NCBI GenBank assembly: GCA_019925095.2
Contig: CM034392.1
Span: 12,109,887-12,173,886, forward strand
Direction: 5' to 3'
DNA: 64,000 nt
Origin: Dendrolimus kikuchii
Taxonomy: Eukaryota > Arthropoda > Insecta > Lepidoptera > Lasiocampidae
Shown here: in pieces, positions 49,501 to 55,711 of the stretch
Layout of the letters: each line of letters opens with the position of its first letter
Position numbering within the stretch: position 1 is the stretch's first letter
Program-made: the position numbers and the translations under genes
Notes under the pieces: generated by a model
What the model was told of the DNA's origin: nothing
Databases searched by the model: none
What the model saw: only the letters and a program-made list of their open reading frames with translations

Positions 49501-52500
49501 GCTGTCCCCAGCCAGTCCTTGCCTGACTTTTCACTCTCTCTTACTACAAGGGTTGTGTCCTCGCTTCGTGTAAGATTGCCCATGTACACCTTGCCCCCAA
49601 AAAAGAGGACGTAACAGACACGTCGAATAGGCCTATAACAATAACCTTTTTGCTCTCAATGGTGATGGAGCGTATTATCAACACGCAGCTCTTGTGTTAC
49701 CTCGAAGATTCCCAGCTGCTAAACGATCGGCAATACGGCTTCCGCCACGGTCGCTCAGTTCGGGATCTCTTGGTTTACCTAACCCACCGTTGGGCTGAAG
49801 CCATTGAGAGCAAAGGGGAAGCACTGGCAGTTAGTCTAGAATTCTAGATATTGCTAAGGCCTTCGACCGGGTCTGGCACAGGGCTCTTCTATCGGAGCGG
49901 CCATCGTTTGGGATACCCGAAGGGCCTTGCACCTGGATATCCAGCTTTTTTGATGAGCGCAGCATTCAAGTCGTTGTCGACGGTTGTTGCTCAAGTTTCA
50001 AGCCCATCAACGCTGGTGTGCCCCAGGGTTGTGTGCTATCGCCAACGTTGTTCTTCTTACATATCAATGATATGTTGTCTATTCGCAACATTCATTCCAA
50101 TGCGGATGATAGCACAGGCGATGCGCAGTACTCTGGTCGTGCAAACTTCCCTCGATCATTTATGGAGGAAAGTTGGGTTAGATTTGTATCTGAAGTAGAG
50201 TATTCCTTAGAGTGAGTCTCTGAATGGGGGAGACAAAACCTTGTCCATTTCAACCCCAAGAAGACATAGGTCTACGTATTCTCTGCCAAAAAAACTCCAT
50301 TCGAGCAATCGCTTCAGTTCCAAGGAACTCCCCTTACCACCACCAAGAGTATTGGGATCCTCAGTGTTGACATCGCGAACGATGTTCAGGGGCCATCTTG
50401 AAGGCAAGGCAAAACTCGCCTCTAAGAAGCTGGGAATGTTAAACGGGTCCAAGCAGTATTTCACACCGCGGCAACGCTTTGTGCTTTGTAAAACCCAGGT
50501 GAGCCCGCATATGGAGTACTGCTCACACTTTTGGGCTGGAGCACCTGGCTACCAACTCGATCCCCTAGACTGTATTCAACGTCGAGCCATTCACGTTGTT
50601 GATGATTCCACACTCACAGATGGTCTAGATAGGCTTGGCCTTATGAGAGACTTCGCTTCTCTCTACGTATTCTACTGACTGTATAACGGGGAGTATTCGG
50701 AAGAACTGTATAGAATGGTGTATTCGTCCTCTTTCTACCATCGAACCGCTCGCCATGTGTTGGGATTTCACCCCCACTTCCTTAAGCCGCTTCGCTCATG
50801 TACGCAACGGTTCTGTAGAACCTTTTTCAAAAAGGGTGTCATAAAATTTCTTCGAGGCTGGCAGCGGGTTGATGAAATCTCTGGTGTTGCAAATGTCCAT
50901 AAGCGACAGTAACTGCTTTCCATCAGGTGGGCCGTCAGCCTGTCTGCTGTACTCCAGCTATAAAAAAAAGGTCGAAATTTCCAGAATGGAAGCGGGCAAA
51001 CCAATAACAAGTAGTGCGTTCATTGTAGTGTTCGCTCATAAAGGTCGTTGATGTTGCTTGTCGCTCTTGCCGCGTTGCTGCCACGACGGTACTCTTATTC
51101 CATATGTACTCGAATTTTTAACTATCCATGATGACGAAAAAGATTCAAATGCGAAGAAAACATAACACTTATCAATAAATAAATGACTAATTTTTAAAAA
51201 AGAATTTCATGTTTTCAAAGTAAAATTAATTTGAAATTATATATCTTAGCCAAACAAAAGAATTTATTTTAAATGGCCAGTACTGCAGAACGTACCTAAT
51301 CTTAAGCGGTCACCATTTTACTCGTGAAAGCTATTGTTTTTCTTTATATTTCTTATTCTATTTTTTTTTAAAAGTCTTATGCAGAAGTATGTTACAGAAT
51401 TAATTTTCGAAGAATTAATGGAGTTGTAGCATACAGTGCATACTCAATAAGACAAAGACACAATAAAAGGAAAGAAAAATATTATTATAATTATAATAAT
51501 GACATGACGTACTAAAATTATATCCGTGCAGGAACGGAGAAAGAATACAACTTCCTGCGGCCGGGCGGCCTGTCGTAAGAGGCGACTTAACAACCCACAG
51601 CCAGGGGGTAGGGCATTTGCCCGACTGGATGGCTACCACCCCTGTTCTAAAGTATGTCGCCATAACAACCTTGAGTTGTGTTCCGGCATTAGTGACCAGG
51701 TTCCAGTTTCCTTTAAGAGAGCAGCAGCGCATTTGTAGCAACTTTCCTGTTGCAAATGTCCATAGGCGATGGTAACCGCTTTCCATCAAGTGGGCCGTTT
51801 GCCTGTCTGCTGATCTCCTGCAATAAAAAAAAAATAAAAATAAAAAAAAAATTTATGCTGCAACATATCGCCATAAATTCCTTACAAGCTTGGCAAGATA
51901 AAAACGTTATACAAAATATAGTATAAGAGGTTGGAACAAGCTGCTATGTAAATGAAGTTTTGTCATTTAAGTATTCTTCAATAGTGTAGTATCGCTTTTT
52001 TAGCAAGATATTTTTTATTTTGGTTTTTAATTTAGTGAATGGCAGATCTTACATTGTATTCAGAATCTTTTTGAAGAACCGTATACCAACCCTCAAGAAT
52101 AAGGATAATACTTTTTGTAATATAAAAGATGGCAATATCAGTCTATTACAATGCCTGGTGTTGAAATTGTGAACATCACACATTAGGATTGTAAGCTTGT
52201 GAACATCACATCAACATTAGGTTTGAGTAAAGGTCTTGTATTTGTTTTGTAGAATAATGAAATCACTAAGCAGTGTTAGAAAAAAATATCTTTGTTACTG
52301 CATACAAGAAATTGATGTAGAAAGCCTTGACTTTTCTGGTCCCTGGTGTCCTACATAAGCCGTATAAGTTAAGAGGTCTAGAGTCTGTCTCGAAATAACT
52401 GTCTACATATTTTAATTAACTAAGGGCAGATTTTTCAATCATCAGATCAAAGTTACCAGTCAAATAAATTATAACCTGACTAGATTAAAAAATGAAACAA

Positions 52501-52813
52501 TTCAAATGTTTTATTCATGCAGCTGTTATTTTTAATTTTCCCATGTTGTATTTTATTCTTATGCATAATTTCTATCTGGTGATTGAAAAATCGGCCCTAA
52601 GTTTGTTAAATCATAGTTTACTTATTCAAGTTACTCTATTTTAAGGAGCAACGAGCGATCAGCGCTCGTCAAGGTGCTGTGGAAGAGCAAACTCGGCTCT
52701 GGGAGAATACTTTGCAACTGCTTCGCTGCAAAATGCGAGCAAAGAACCAACCAGCAGCACGCCAGGAGCGAATGCACATAACTCAACACTCACAAATGCT
52801 TACACTGTCATAA
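21144..52813 (+). CDS. IFT81: Intraflagellar transport protein 81 (IFT81), 11 recognisable exons
   Basis: IFT81 is a core subunit of the IFT-B train. Its N-terminal calponin-homology-like domain, with IFT74, carries tubulin into growing cilia. Exons: 21144-21290, 22187-22392, 24679-24866, 25509-25630, 27027-27158, 27720-27851, 42771-42971, 43847-43966, 46989-47162, 47646-47897 and 52646-52813. Exons 1-10 splice in phase and give 557 codons that follow vertebrate IFT81 closely: MPDQVKYVVKEL..., YRPPGS...HWLL, RQQAAVIRRNKD, and ELKKYVNSLRTKSTVYK against human [17 protein letters not shown]. The C-terminus is unresolved: exon 10 runs to TAA at 47895 without a clear donor, and about 40 conserved residues before the last exon are missing. 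Introns are swollen by transposons. Confidence 0.88.
21745..21965. repeat. Dispersed repeat ('catcatcatcg...cccactgctgag' type)
   Basis: It contains TTCATCATCATCGTAATAG followed by GATCCCACTGCTGAGCTAGG and CCTCTTCGAAG. I recognise this phrase as a very common lepidopteran interspersed repeat. It is non-coding and lies in IFT81 intron 1. Confidence 0.5.
22187..22392 (+). CDS. IFT81: IFT81 exon 2
   Basis: Acceptor CGATTGCAG. It encodes LDINEDDSETVSLRLLEMLG, then YRPPGSVEPTQFRTQLLAGD and HHVLHWLLTNKDQVKNTAYL A. The donor is GTGAGT at 22393, chosen over 22394 because its two leftover bases (AA) plus the first G of exon 3 restore Lys and the frame. Confidence 0.9.
23331..24655 (-). mobile_element. 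RTE-like non-LTR retrotransposon, 5'-truncated, frameshifted
   Basis: On the - strand, 24644-23757 encodes reverse transcriptase blocks: GGFRYGRGCMDQVFSLRNIV, FCGFVDLEKAFDRV (motif A), a degraded GLGCVLSALLFILYLN in place of G.PQG..LSP, and LLYADDAVLLAES (motif C, YADD). C-terminal RMHDERMTKQIYNAKVDG and RTCMTRVMNVKEASEVCK follow at 23612-23352. Between them the correct reading is in another frame, so there are frameshifts near 23765 and 23600. The 3' end is a (TATG)n tail, read as CATACATA on the + strand. The copy is inactive and starts inside the RT domain. The RTE-like assignment is from memory of the family. Confidence 0.8.
24679..24866 (+). CDS. IFT81: IFT81 exon 3
   Basis: Acceptor ACATTTTTGTAG. 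It encodes YLKIPDIPTDVARNNTIQDM, LDLYQSLIDEFKEAHKRTRM and on to KEMAVERDI, then one base before donor GTGGGT. The 5' break of an RTE-like LINE lies only about 25 bp upstream of the acceptor. Confidence 0.9.
25509..25630 (+). CDS. IFT81: IFT81 exon 4
   Basis: Acceptor TTATTTCCAG and donor GTAATT. TG completes Val, then IKRLENVQVNLVDISDKDEL and LNVSKALRLQQERSKELENQ, matching human LIKRVEHLKKRVE... and ARQLRVEKEREE. Coiled coil. Confidence 0.9.
26338..26865. repeat. Foldback dispersed repeat with AACCGACTTC ends, copy 2
   Basis: Two arms of about 95 bp (26343-26437 and 26485-26580) are about 90% complementary: AAAACCGACTTCACACAGCA, AAATAAATATTTAACCGACT and CGAAGTCGGTG against their reverse complements. 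The part to the right (TTTTTAGTTGC, AATAGCTTTAGAAATAATAT, GGGTTGCTCTCGATTTCCTT, GAAATCGGTTAAAAAT) is shared with 1495-1950. Confidence 0.7.
27027..27158 (+). CDS. IFT81: IFT81 exon 5
   Basis: Acceptor TTATTTCACAG and donor GTAGAT. 44 codons: YDTQQSQLKLASDQLKRYLN and on to TDVLKHLQEEIQ, aligned with human LMKRLEEEIKFN. Phase 0 on both sides. Confidence 0.9.
27720..27851 (+). CDS. IFT81: IFT81 exon 6
   Basis: Acceptor GACTGTTTACAG and donor GTAAGG. 44 codons: LNSYLVKEKLPQETSSLEKE and on to SDLVAIQDK. Human has [21 protein letters not shown] and HSDLLELESK in the same places. The intron that follows is about 14.9 kb and almost all transposon. Confidence 0.9.
28016..28278 (-). mobile_element. 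maT mariner copy 1, 3' part (after LINE insertion)
   Basis: The left end reads CCTAGTCTTGCCATAAATGT TG, the terminal inverted repeat also seen at 45411-45436. On the - strand it encodes the transposase C-terminus ESLKQSIQLAVKN, VRASIDNWPQRLKDCIAANG, DHFE and stop. It is the continuation of 30490-31443, displaced by a LINE at 28279-30489. Confidence 0.8.
28279..30489 (-). mobile_element. CR1/Jockey-like LINE inserted into a mariner, 8-bp TSD
   Basis: Exact direct repeats CAAATTAT at 28271-28278 and 30490-30497 bound the insertion. On the - strand the RT blocks are WKEAQIIPLPKKPNPVSFSQ FRPIS, YQSGFRPGHSTITALLKITD, LLDFSSAFNNVN (motif A) and HLYADDLKIYT near 29500 (motif C). The thumb/C-terminal blocks LERLQNFCIMFIFGLRKYDH and IQLWNALPVTIRQAKSLVIF follow. 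At least four frame changes break the ORF. The 5' end is missing and the 3' UTR holds a (TA)n tract at about 28484-28552. It is clearly dead; the clade assignment is tentative. Confidence 0.82.
28484..28552. repeat. (TA)n microsatellite in LINE 3' UTR
   Basis: About 34 uninterrupted TA units inside the LINE of 28279-30489. Confidence 0.95.
30490..31443 (-). mobile_element. maT-type (DD37D) mariner transposase, copy 1, 5' part
   Basis: On the - strand a frame open from 31401 (MEWGDKENQIAVIALHKVGM) carries the whole catalytic core: helix-turn-helix regions RAINRYNETSSVCNRKRSGG and ILSREMKISPRTMSRIFKHD, the first Asp in KKLFTDEKIFTIE, the second in LQQDPAPGHKA and the third in SPDLNPLDYELW. There are 37 residues between the second and third, hence DD37D. 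The C-terminal tail lies beyond the inserted LINE at 28016-28278. The 5' terminal repeat is absent: similarity to copy 2 stops near 31443, where another LINE fragment begins. The core frame is surprisingly intact. Confidence 0.85.
31444..32115 (-). mobile_element. Jockey-type LINE RT fragment
   Basis: On the - strand it encodes LFERLLLRRLTPYIKPRMEQ, FSSGHSTILQLARVLPLLAS and STVGVFLNFEKAFDKFGMQA (motif A region, frame shifting afterwards), then ALYADDSVFFAT-like codons near 31510 with breaks. It abuts the truncated 5' end of the mariner. Confidence 0.65.
32380..32545. repeat. Dispersed repeat ('ccgtagccattgtagcaaaaacggaa' type)
   Basis: TTTTTAGAGCTCCGTAGCCA, then AAAACGGAATCCTCG and CTATTGGGTCTGTATGG. 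I recognise the pattern as a widespread lepidopteran non-coding repeat. Only one copy is seen in the window. Confidence 0.4.
32690..32925 (+). mobile_element. LINE-tailed SINE, copy 1 (5'-truncated)
   Basis: It starts inside the element at GGTAGGGCATTATTTGCTCG and runs through GACTGGATGGCTAGCACCCC, CATTAGTGACCAGGTTCCAG and GGCGATGGTAACCGCTTTCC to a poly(T/A) tail. It matches the fuller copies at 41512 and 51528. Confidence 0.8.
33031..33538 (+). mobile_element. Solo LTR, Ty3/Gypsy-like, 508 bp
   Basis: It begins TGTTACAACC and ends AATTCGTAACA, a 6-bp perfect inverted end with TG..CA. It is flanked by ATAT on both sides (33027-33030 and 33539-33542), a 4-bp target duplication. An AATAAA signal (TCTAATAAACTCTG) lies near the 3' end, fitting an R region on the + strand. 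No internal gag/pol or second LTR follows, so it is a solo LTR left by recombination. The superfamily is inferred from the ends and TSD length. Confidence 0.75.
33735..33815 (+). other. tRNA-like segment
   Basis: TTTAACCCAGTGGTTAACCA and a B-box-like GGTTCGAATCCTG about 45 bp later resemble polymerase III promoter boxes. A full cloverleaf could not be drawn, so this is a tRNA relic or a tRNA-derived SINE head. Confidence 0.35.
33890..34724. repeat. Foldback TCTG repeat with short-period core
   Basis: It starts with TCTGTCTGTCTGTCTGTTCC. The block at about 34085-34215 ('gccgattt...gaaattcggtatatatgtaatttt...ggacaagg...ttttcatcccggataatggg') recurs inverted at about 34350-34485. Between the arms lies a 9-bp periodic stretch (CCATTTCAGCCATTTCAG) at 34255-34310. 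Related copies are at 45940-46860 and 55630-57240. Confidence 0.65.
34913..38077 (-). pseudogene. R1-clade ORF2: endonuclease-reverse transcriptase with two TAG stops
   Basis: One frame runs from ATG at 38077 to the stop at 34913 and is interrupted by TAG at 37196-37198 and 37079-37081. The first part (293 codons) is an apurinic-type endonuclease: VVQGNLNHCATAQDLLVQSM, VAEPYYVP, LVDFNAKSVAWGS near residue 122 (the usual Gly before Asp is Val) and TLSDHRYIRFSVS. After the stops the RT has NQFGFRTGRSTIDAI, LAVSLDIANAFNSLPW, VCGVPQGSVLGPLLWN and CYADDTLIAARG. A C-terminal finger follows: CHHCDTGDEDTALHTLQECP. The stop after KVYW sits where the family usually has a second Trp, and the next follows ETQL. 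Apart from these it looks well preserved, so inactivation is recent. Confidence 0.85.
38093..40655 (-). pseudogene. R1-clade ORF1 (gag-like, CCHC zinc knuckles), broken
   Basis: It starts at ATG 40655 (MSSNMKMATNEEKLPQ) with an Arg/Ser-rich segment, SRSRSKSRSRSRSPTRSRS. A TGA at 39804-39806 interrupts the frame, which then continues (LNDSFNDSVTIISDAFEVLR, a coiled-coil region) to a Pro run near 39540. There a frameshift moves into the last frame, 39604-38093 (DGYGFKDEEELLRHLTLSLG). Near its end are three knuckles: CWRCLVAGHVACTC, CYRCGQPGHPAATC and CSICSAAGRAARHWMC. A Lys-rich stretch follows, ending ATRMEE. It binds element RNA in the family. ORF2 begins 15 bp after it. Confidence 0.82.
40656..41370 (-). 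other. 5' UTR of the R1-clade element (approximate)
   Basis: GC-rich sequence upstream of the ORF1 start with no conserved coding signal of its own. R1-clade elements carry an internal promoter in this region; none can be pinpointed here. Confidence 0.5.
41410..41511. repeat. MITE family A, copy 2 (internally deleted)
   Basis: AATAAAACTACGTTTTACGG is followed almost at once by the opposite arm AAATAAATTACCGCGCTTAG and AACCGTTAAAACGTAGTTTT. The internal region seen in copies 1 and 3 is missing. A SINE has inserted at its right edge. Confidence 0.7.
41512..41852 (+). mobile_element. LINE-tailed SINE, copy 2, full length, 13-bp TSD
   Basis: It runs from ATCCGTGCAGGAACGGAGAA through GGCCTGTCGTAAGAGGCGAC, GACTGGATGGCGACCACCCC, GCATTAGTGACCAGGTTCCA and GTCCATAGGCGATGGTAACC to a poly(A)-rich tail. 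It is flanked by exact 13-bp repeats TTATAAAATTATT at 41499-41511 and 41853-41865. No ORF is conserved between copies, as expected for a SINE. Confidence 0.85.
41935..41998 (-). other. tRNA-like segment, - strand
   Basis: On the - strand TTTAGCGTATGCGGTAGAGG resembles a D-arm/A-box, and GTGGGTTCGAACCCTAC forms a T-arm with a B-box. The anticodon arm does not pair well, so it is a tRNA relic or SINE head, not a clear tRNA gene. Confidence 0.4.
42212..42322 (-). mobile_element. 5'-truncated RTE-like 3' end, 12-bp TSD
   Basis: A (CATA)n tract then AACTTCACGCCAGTTCCCTT, as at 19403. Exact 12-bp repeats ATTTGCTAAGTA lie at 42200-42211 and 42323-42334. Confidence 0.85.
42771..42971 (+). CDS. IFT81: IFT81 exon 7
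   Basis: Acceptor TTTTTATTAG and donor GTACTT. 67 codons: IAMVNGEMEQLVQRKLATTD, FRQQAAVIRRNKDTSAARVH and on to ADLQSQ. Human has [20 protein letters not shown]. Confidence 0.92.
42985..43122. repeat. MITE family B, copy 2
   Basis: The left arm is GATCCTATATCTTACTATTC, then ACCATCGGTTGAATTTTGAC. The right arm is ATCAAATTTTAACCTATGGT and AAATGAACGGTAGATAATAT, imperfectly complementary. It starts 13 bp after the IFT81 exon 7 donor. Confidence 0.65.
43847..43966 (+). CDS. IFT81: IFT81 exon 8
   Basis: Acceptor TATACTTAAG and donor GTAAGG. 40 codons: VKLLLGDIVLRGEELKKYVN SLRTKSTVYK (split for display), almost the same as the human block [20 protein letters not shown]. This is the most conserved exon of the gene. 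Confidence 0.93.
44208..45440 (+). mobile_element. maT mariner copy 2, broken
   Basis: Inverted ends: AGTCTGGCCATAAATACTGT near 44213 and its counterpart ATTTATGGCAAGACTAGG near 45418. The start reads ATGGAGTAG (44352), an early stop where copy 1 has Trp. A deletion of about 14 bp near 44418 and further frame changes follow. The DDE core parts QQDSAPGHIARSTQSWLE and SPDLNPLDHDLW survive at 45030-45170. The C-terminus NWPQRLKDCIATNGDHFE ends at about 45315. Together with copy 1 it defines the full element of about 1.2 kb. Confidence 0.82.
45540..45611. repeat. MITE family B, half copy interrupted by a SINE
   Basis: ACTATATCTTACTATTTATT, CACTTGCCCTAACATCGG and TTGAATTTTGACGTTATTTG, the left half of the 42985 element. 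The SINE that follows replaces the rest. Confidence 0.55.
45612..45931 (-). mobile_element. LINE-tailed SINE, copy 3
   Basis: A reverse-oriented full copy: poly(T), GCAGACAGGCAGACGGCCCA, GGTTACCATCGCCTATGGAC and on to GAAATTGTATTCTTTCTCCG and TTCCTGCACGGAT. Confidence 0.85.
45940..46870. repeat. TCTG-family dispersed repeat with 46260-46560 minisatellite
   Basis: Flanks carry 'gatttggctaggaatcggtatatgtat', 'aatgggatagtttcggggataaa' and 'ctctgtctgttacgctttcacg', as in the 33890 and 57000 copies. The core at 46260-46560 is a diverged tandem array, unit about 10-12 bp, of the type 'ttttcgatact' and 'agactttttaa'. Confidence 0.6.
46989..47162 (+). CDS. IFT81: IFT81 exon 9
   Basis: Acceptor TTATATTTCAG and donor GTGATG. 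58 codons: VEAGILNRTLQIISTVDPTV and on to STDLSKKSLHDLSQ. Human has AEFGLLQRTEELL and TLDDMSEMVKKL here. Confidence 0.88.
47300..47600. repeat. Degenerate dispersed repeat
   Basis: 'ctagctgttgccagcagctttgcacgcgta', 'tttttcacccccttaagggttga' and 'gtcagtcagtgaggctaaacaa' resemble a common insect interspersed repeat. Non-coding, in IFT81 intron 9. Confidence 0.4.
47646..47897 (+). CDS. IFT81: IFT81 exon 10, ends in an in-frame TAA
   Basis: Acceptor TTTGTTTACAG. It encodes LVAQTAQKLSQVRQEIQPLA, EFQVVQQQYEQKKRVYEATS and on to WKNLRLEI, then TAA at 47895. A family member should continue here. The next 80 bases are an AAATAC-rich repeat with no donor. One internal GTAAAG (after LN plus one base, near 47860) could act as a donor but would drop conserved-looking residues. 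Confidence 0.75.
   Translation, partial: LVAQTAQKLSQVRQEIQPLADKIKPVREEFQVVQQQYEQKKRVYEATSINITSQMEPLKNKVKELTDQLNGKEDEWKNLRLEI
47890..47980. repeat. AAATAC-rich simple repeat at the end of IFT81 exon 10
   Basis: Repeated TACAAAATACA-type units flank GCGTTTCAAGTATATGTATT. The repeat starts exactly where IFT81 coding similarity stops, so it may be the edge of an insertion. Confidence 0.6.
48110..50965 (+). mobile_element. Jockey-type LINE, decayed
   Basis: Endonuclease segment at 48354-48710: EVTDKVFGQYPFAEVVILEN FNAHYAEWLGS (split for display), where the usual GDFN is ENFN, so the catalytic Asp is lost. It continues TTHPENYQ-like and SAPLGTSDHCLVSLVVPL. RT: MERIINTQLLCYLEDSQLLN, RQYGFRHGRSVRDLLVYLTH, GVPQGCVLSPTLFFLHINDM, and a damaged motif C, NADDSTGDAQ, at 50098. 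The thumb region reads SPHMEYCSHFWAGAPGYQLD and GLDRLGLMRDFASLYVFY. Many stops and frame changes. The 3' end at about 50883-50965 is the same sequence as the SINE tail. It lies in the intron before the last IFT81 exon. Confidence 0.85.
51528..51848 (+). mobile_element. LINE-tailed SINE, copy 4
   Basis: ATCCGTGCAGGAACGGAGAA through CTGCGGCCGGGCGGCCTGTC, GTCCATAGGCGATGGTAACC and GCTGATCTCCTGCAATAAAA. Full length; target duplication not clear because both edges are A-rich. Confidence 0.85.
52646..52813 (+). CDS. IFT81: IFT81 last exon (probable)
   Basis: Acceptor ATTTTAAG. 55 codons and TAA: EQRAISARQGAVEEQTRLWE, NTLQLLRCKMRAKNQPAARQ and on to HSQMLTLS. It aligns with the human C-terminal part EQENLGKKLREKQ...MWRDLEQLMECKKQ. 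The join to exon 10 is not established. AATAAA at 53166-53171 is a possible polyadenylation signal. Confidence 0.7.
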   Translation, partial: EQRAISARQGAVEEQTRLWENTLQLLRCKMRAKNQPAARQERMHITQHSQMLTLS

Positions 52814-53489
52814 TTTGACAAATTTTAGTATAATTGGCCGAAATAAGCAAGCAAGCTAATGAAAAGCAGTTACCGATAATTTCTCAAGTAGTTAATTAAG
52901 AAATGTAATTTTACTAGGTACAATATTCCTAGTGTAGTCTTGTAGTGGAACCATATAGAACTCAAAATTAAAGTTTAGATAAATGTAATGAAACTGAATT
53001 TTGTTATTATTATCTAGGTATACACTTATAGTTTTTTTTAGTTGTTGATGGTCAATCATCCATAAGCTAACACATATTTGGGTCTAATTCCGAACCACTT
53101 CAAATCTGAATTCTAAATTCGCTTGATAGAGAAGAGAATAAGATTCCTCCATACCAACGGATTCAAATAAAAAATGTTAAAGGGGAAGGGAAAGTTACTA
53201 GATCAATTGTCAATTGTCAATATTAAGAAAAAAAATTGAATGTGAGATCAAATTGTAAATGTGTGTGGCATCAAAGATCAAGCATCTCATGAATTTAAAT
53301 AGATTCGGAAAAGCCAATTTGAAAACCAAATATTTTGATAGCGCCAGAAAATGAACCGCGCGTCGAAAAAATAATGCTAAGGTAATTTCCTATTGTCTGC
53401 GCAAATCTATATATATCTTCCCACTTGCGATTGGTTGCTAGAAAAAAGTATATTCTAAGGCCCTTTTCAGACTAGCGTTTTATACGATT

Positions 53490-54190
53490 CTATAGGCTTG
53501 TTGTTTAAAGCTGGTGTAGGCGCGTCGCGCACCGTACAGTGTCGTGGACGGCGTCAACACTCTTGGCAGGCGATCCACCCTGGCCTCTTCAGGCGGACGT
53601 ACTTGCCAGGGTTCGCGCTTCCGACTGGATGCCGTCGCCTGTGGCCTGGTTTGTTGCCAGGTCGAGTTTCAGGCGATCAGGACGCGGAAAACTGCGACCA
53701 TGATCCAGACTTGGTCGAGAGAGTTGGAAATTCCTGTGGCAGGCATTGGGACGGTGGAGGCGGTGCACCCGCACCTGTTACGATGGCTCTCGCGGAAACG
53801 CGGGACCCTGACTTTCAGGGTGACGGGCATGGGTGCTTCGATAAGTATCTGAATCATATCGCGGGCTGCCTGCCTTCCCCTCAGTGACGCCAATGTGGCG
53901 CATTAGATACTGCGTTTCATACGCTGGTCGAGTGCACAGCATGAGCACCGCAGAGATATGAACTCGAGACCCTCGTAGGTCCGATCGATTCGCTGGGCAG
54001 TTTGGTGCAAGCCATGCTGCATAGCGACGATTATTGGGTGGGCGCGGCCAATTTCTGTAAGACTGTCTCGTCTCAAAAGGAGGTCACGGAACGAGAAAGG
54101 GAGAGAGTTGCGCATGCGTTTCGCGGGTACCGACGTAATTCGGGGTCCCGTAAGCGCAGATATGCGCAAGATCTCCTCCCGTAATACCGT
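53490..54190 (+). mobile_element. R1-clade LINE remnant (ORF2 3' end)
   Basis: Pieces in shifting frames match the 712-codon part of the element at 34725-41370: SRTVQ.../WTASTLLAG-type start, IQTWSRELEIPVAGIGTVEA with VHPHLLRWLSRKRGTLTFRV (compare IEAVRPVLHDWIRRSHGTLTFRL), and a final KTVSSQKEVTERERERV (compare EQVMFAKEEAERERER). Many stops; a different, older subfamily. Confidence 0.7.
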
Positions 54191-54194
54191 TGCA

Positions 54195-54690
54195 GGGGCC
54201 CTCTAGCATCTAGGGAGCAGACGAGTCTTCACCCCTGTTGACGAAGTGAGTTTGCCTTTCCCGGAGCATTGTCAAGCACTGATGCCCTAGAATCAGCGTG
54301 GGCGTAACTACGTTCTAAGTCTCACGCTTTTCCTGCCATAAGCGCGCGGCACATGGTAGGTGGGTGGTTTTAGTGGAGTATTGAGTTTTCGAGTCTCCAC
54401 ACATGCCGGCGATTTGATTCTGGTGCCCATTCGTGGTGTCACCTCTCGTCGCTTTGGTCTAATCTCTAGTAAAGACCCGGTAGTGTGCGAAATGCATTTC
54501 CCCCGCCTCAAAAAAAAAGGCGCGTAGCGCAACTTGTACGAGATATGACGCGCTTATAGGCTCGTTTAAGCGCGAGCCGCGAGAGACGCTTCTCCGCGCA
54601 CCCATATTGCGAGTGACACTCAACACCACCGGTTCAAGCGTACACTCCGGAATAAACCAGTGTGCTCGCCTTCGGCTTTTTAAAGTACGT
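54195..54690. other. GC-rich tract, no gene recognised
   Basis: It probably includes the 3' UTR of the preceding R1-clade remnant. It holds 'gcgcgagccgcgagagacgcttctccgcgc'-type sequence. No domain or RNA structure could be supported. Confidence 0.4.
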
Positions 54691-54699
54691 GTATGCCTA

Positions 54700-55560
54700 A
54701 ACGACCGTATACGAGCAAAAAAACGCTATCTGAAAGCTCTCTAATACGGAGCTTTGGCTTTAGCTGTTTAATTTTTTTTAATCTACCGGTTCAAAACAAT
54801 CCTCTAATATACTTTCTGTATGTACTGTGTAATTTACTAATGTACCTAGATATACCTATTATCATTTTAGATTTTATTGGATTTAATACCAGTGAGGCTT
54901 CAGATCATTGTGCAAGTCTTTCTAGGTCACTATTAATATCACCAACAGCTTTGTGTGTTTCATTCGGGATAAAATGTTTATAAAGTTGAATATCATCAGC
55001 ATACATATGAAACCTTACAATGCTAGATGCAATTGGCAACATCTGCTCTGTAAATAATAAATATAGTGGATCTGAAATAGGTCCTTGAGGGACTCCTCTA
55101 GCAATATGCAACGGATCTGATACAGTAAATGTTCCATCTGCTTTTTGAATCTCAACTTTTTGTTTCCTTTCTGTTAGATAGCTACGGAACCACAGAACAG
55201 TTTCATTTGTAAATCCATAACATGATACCTTGGACAGAAATAAATTGGTGTTGATTGCTTCAAAAGCACGTGAGTAGTCTAGCAGAACAAGTGCCGTACC
55301 CTGTCCTTGATCACGAGCCTCAGTAATGTTTCCTACATTCCTAACACATCACATAACGCAGTTACTGTACCATATTCCTTCCTGAATGCAGATTGAAGAT
55401 CAGGTAATATGTTATTTATGTTCAGGCATTCAACAACTTGTAAGTAAACTACCTTTTCTAGAACTTTGGAAAGACATTGTAATATGCTTACAGGACGCAG
55501 ATCCTTATATCCTAGCAGATCCTTGTTTGTTATAACTACTATTGCTATGCTTGCTTTAAA
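54700..55560 (-). mobile_element. Jockey/CR1-like LINE RT fragment
   Basis: On the - strand: ALVLLDYSRAFEAIN (motif A), SKVSCYGFTNETVLWFRSYL, LHIARGVPQGPISDPLYLLF (motif B) and FHMYADDIQLYKHF (motif C), ending with SDLERLAQ. The frame is broken near 55350. Only the RT domain remains, with 3' UTR-like AT-rich sequence to its left. Confidence 0.75.
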
Positions 55561-55711
55561 ATAAATAAGAGTGTATATTAAAGTAACCAGTCAGGAAAAC
55601 GATTTCAACGCATAAATATCATCCCTATTAATATTATAAATGCGAAAGTAATTGTCTGTCTGTTCCGCTTTCACGGAAAATTACTAGACCGATTTGGCTA
55701 AATATATATAA

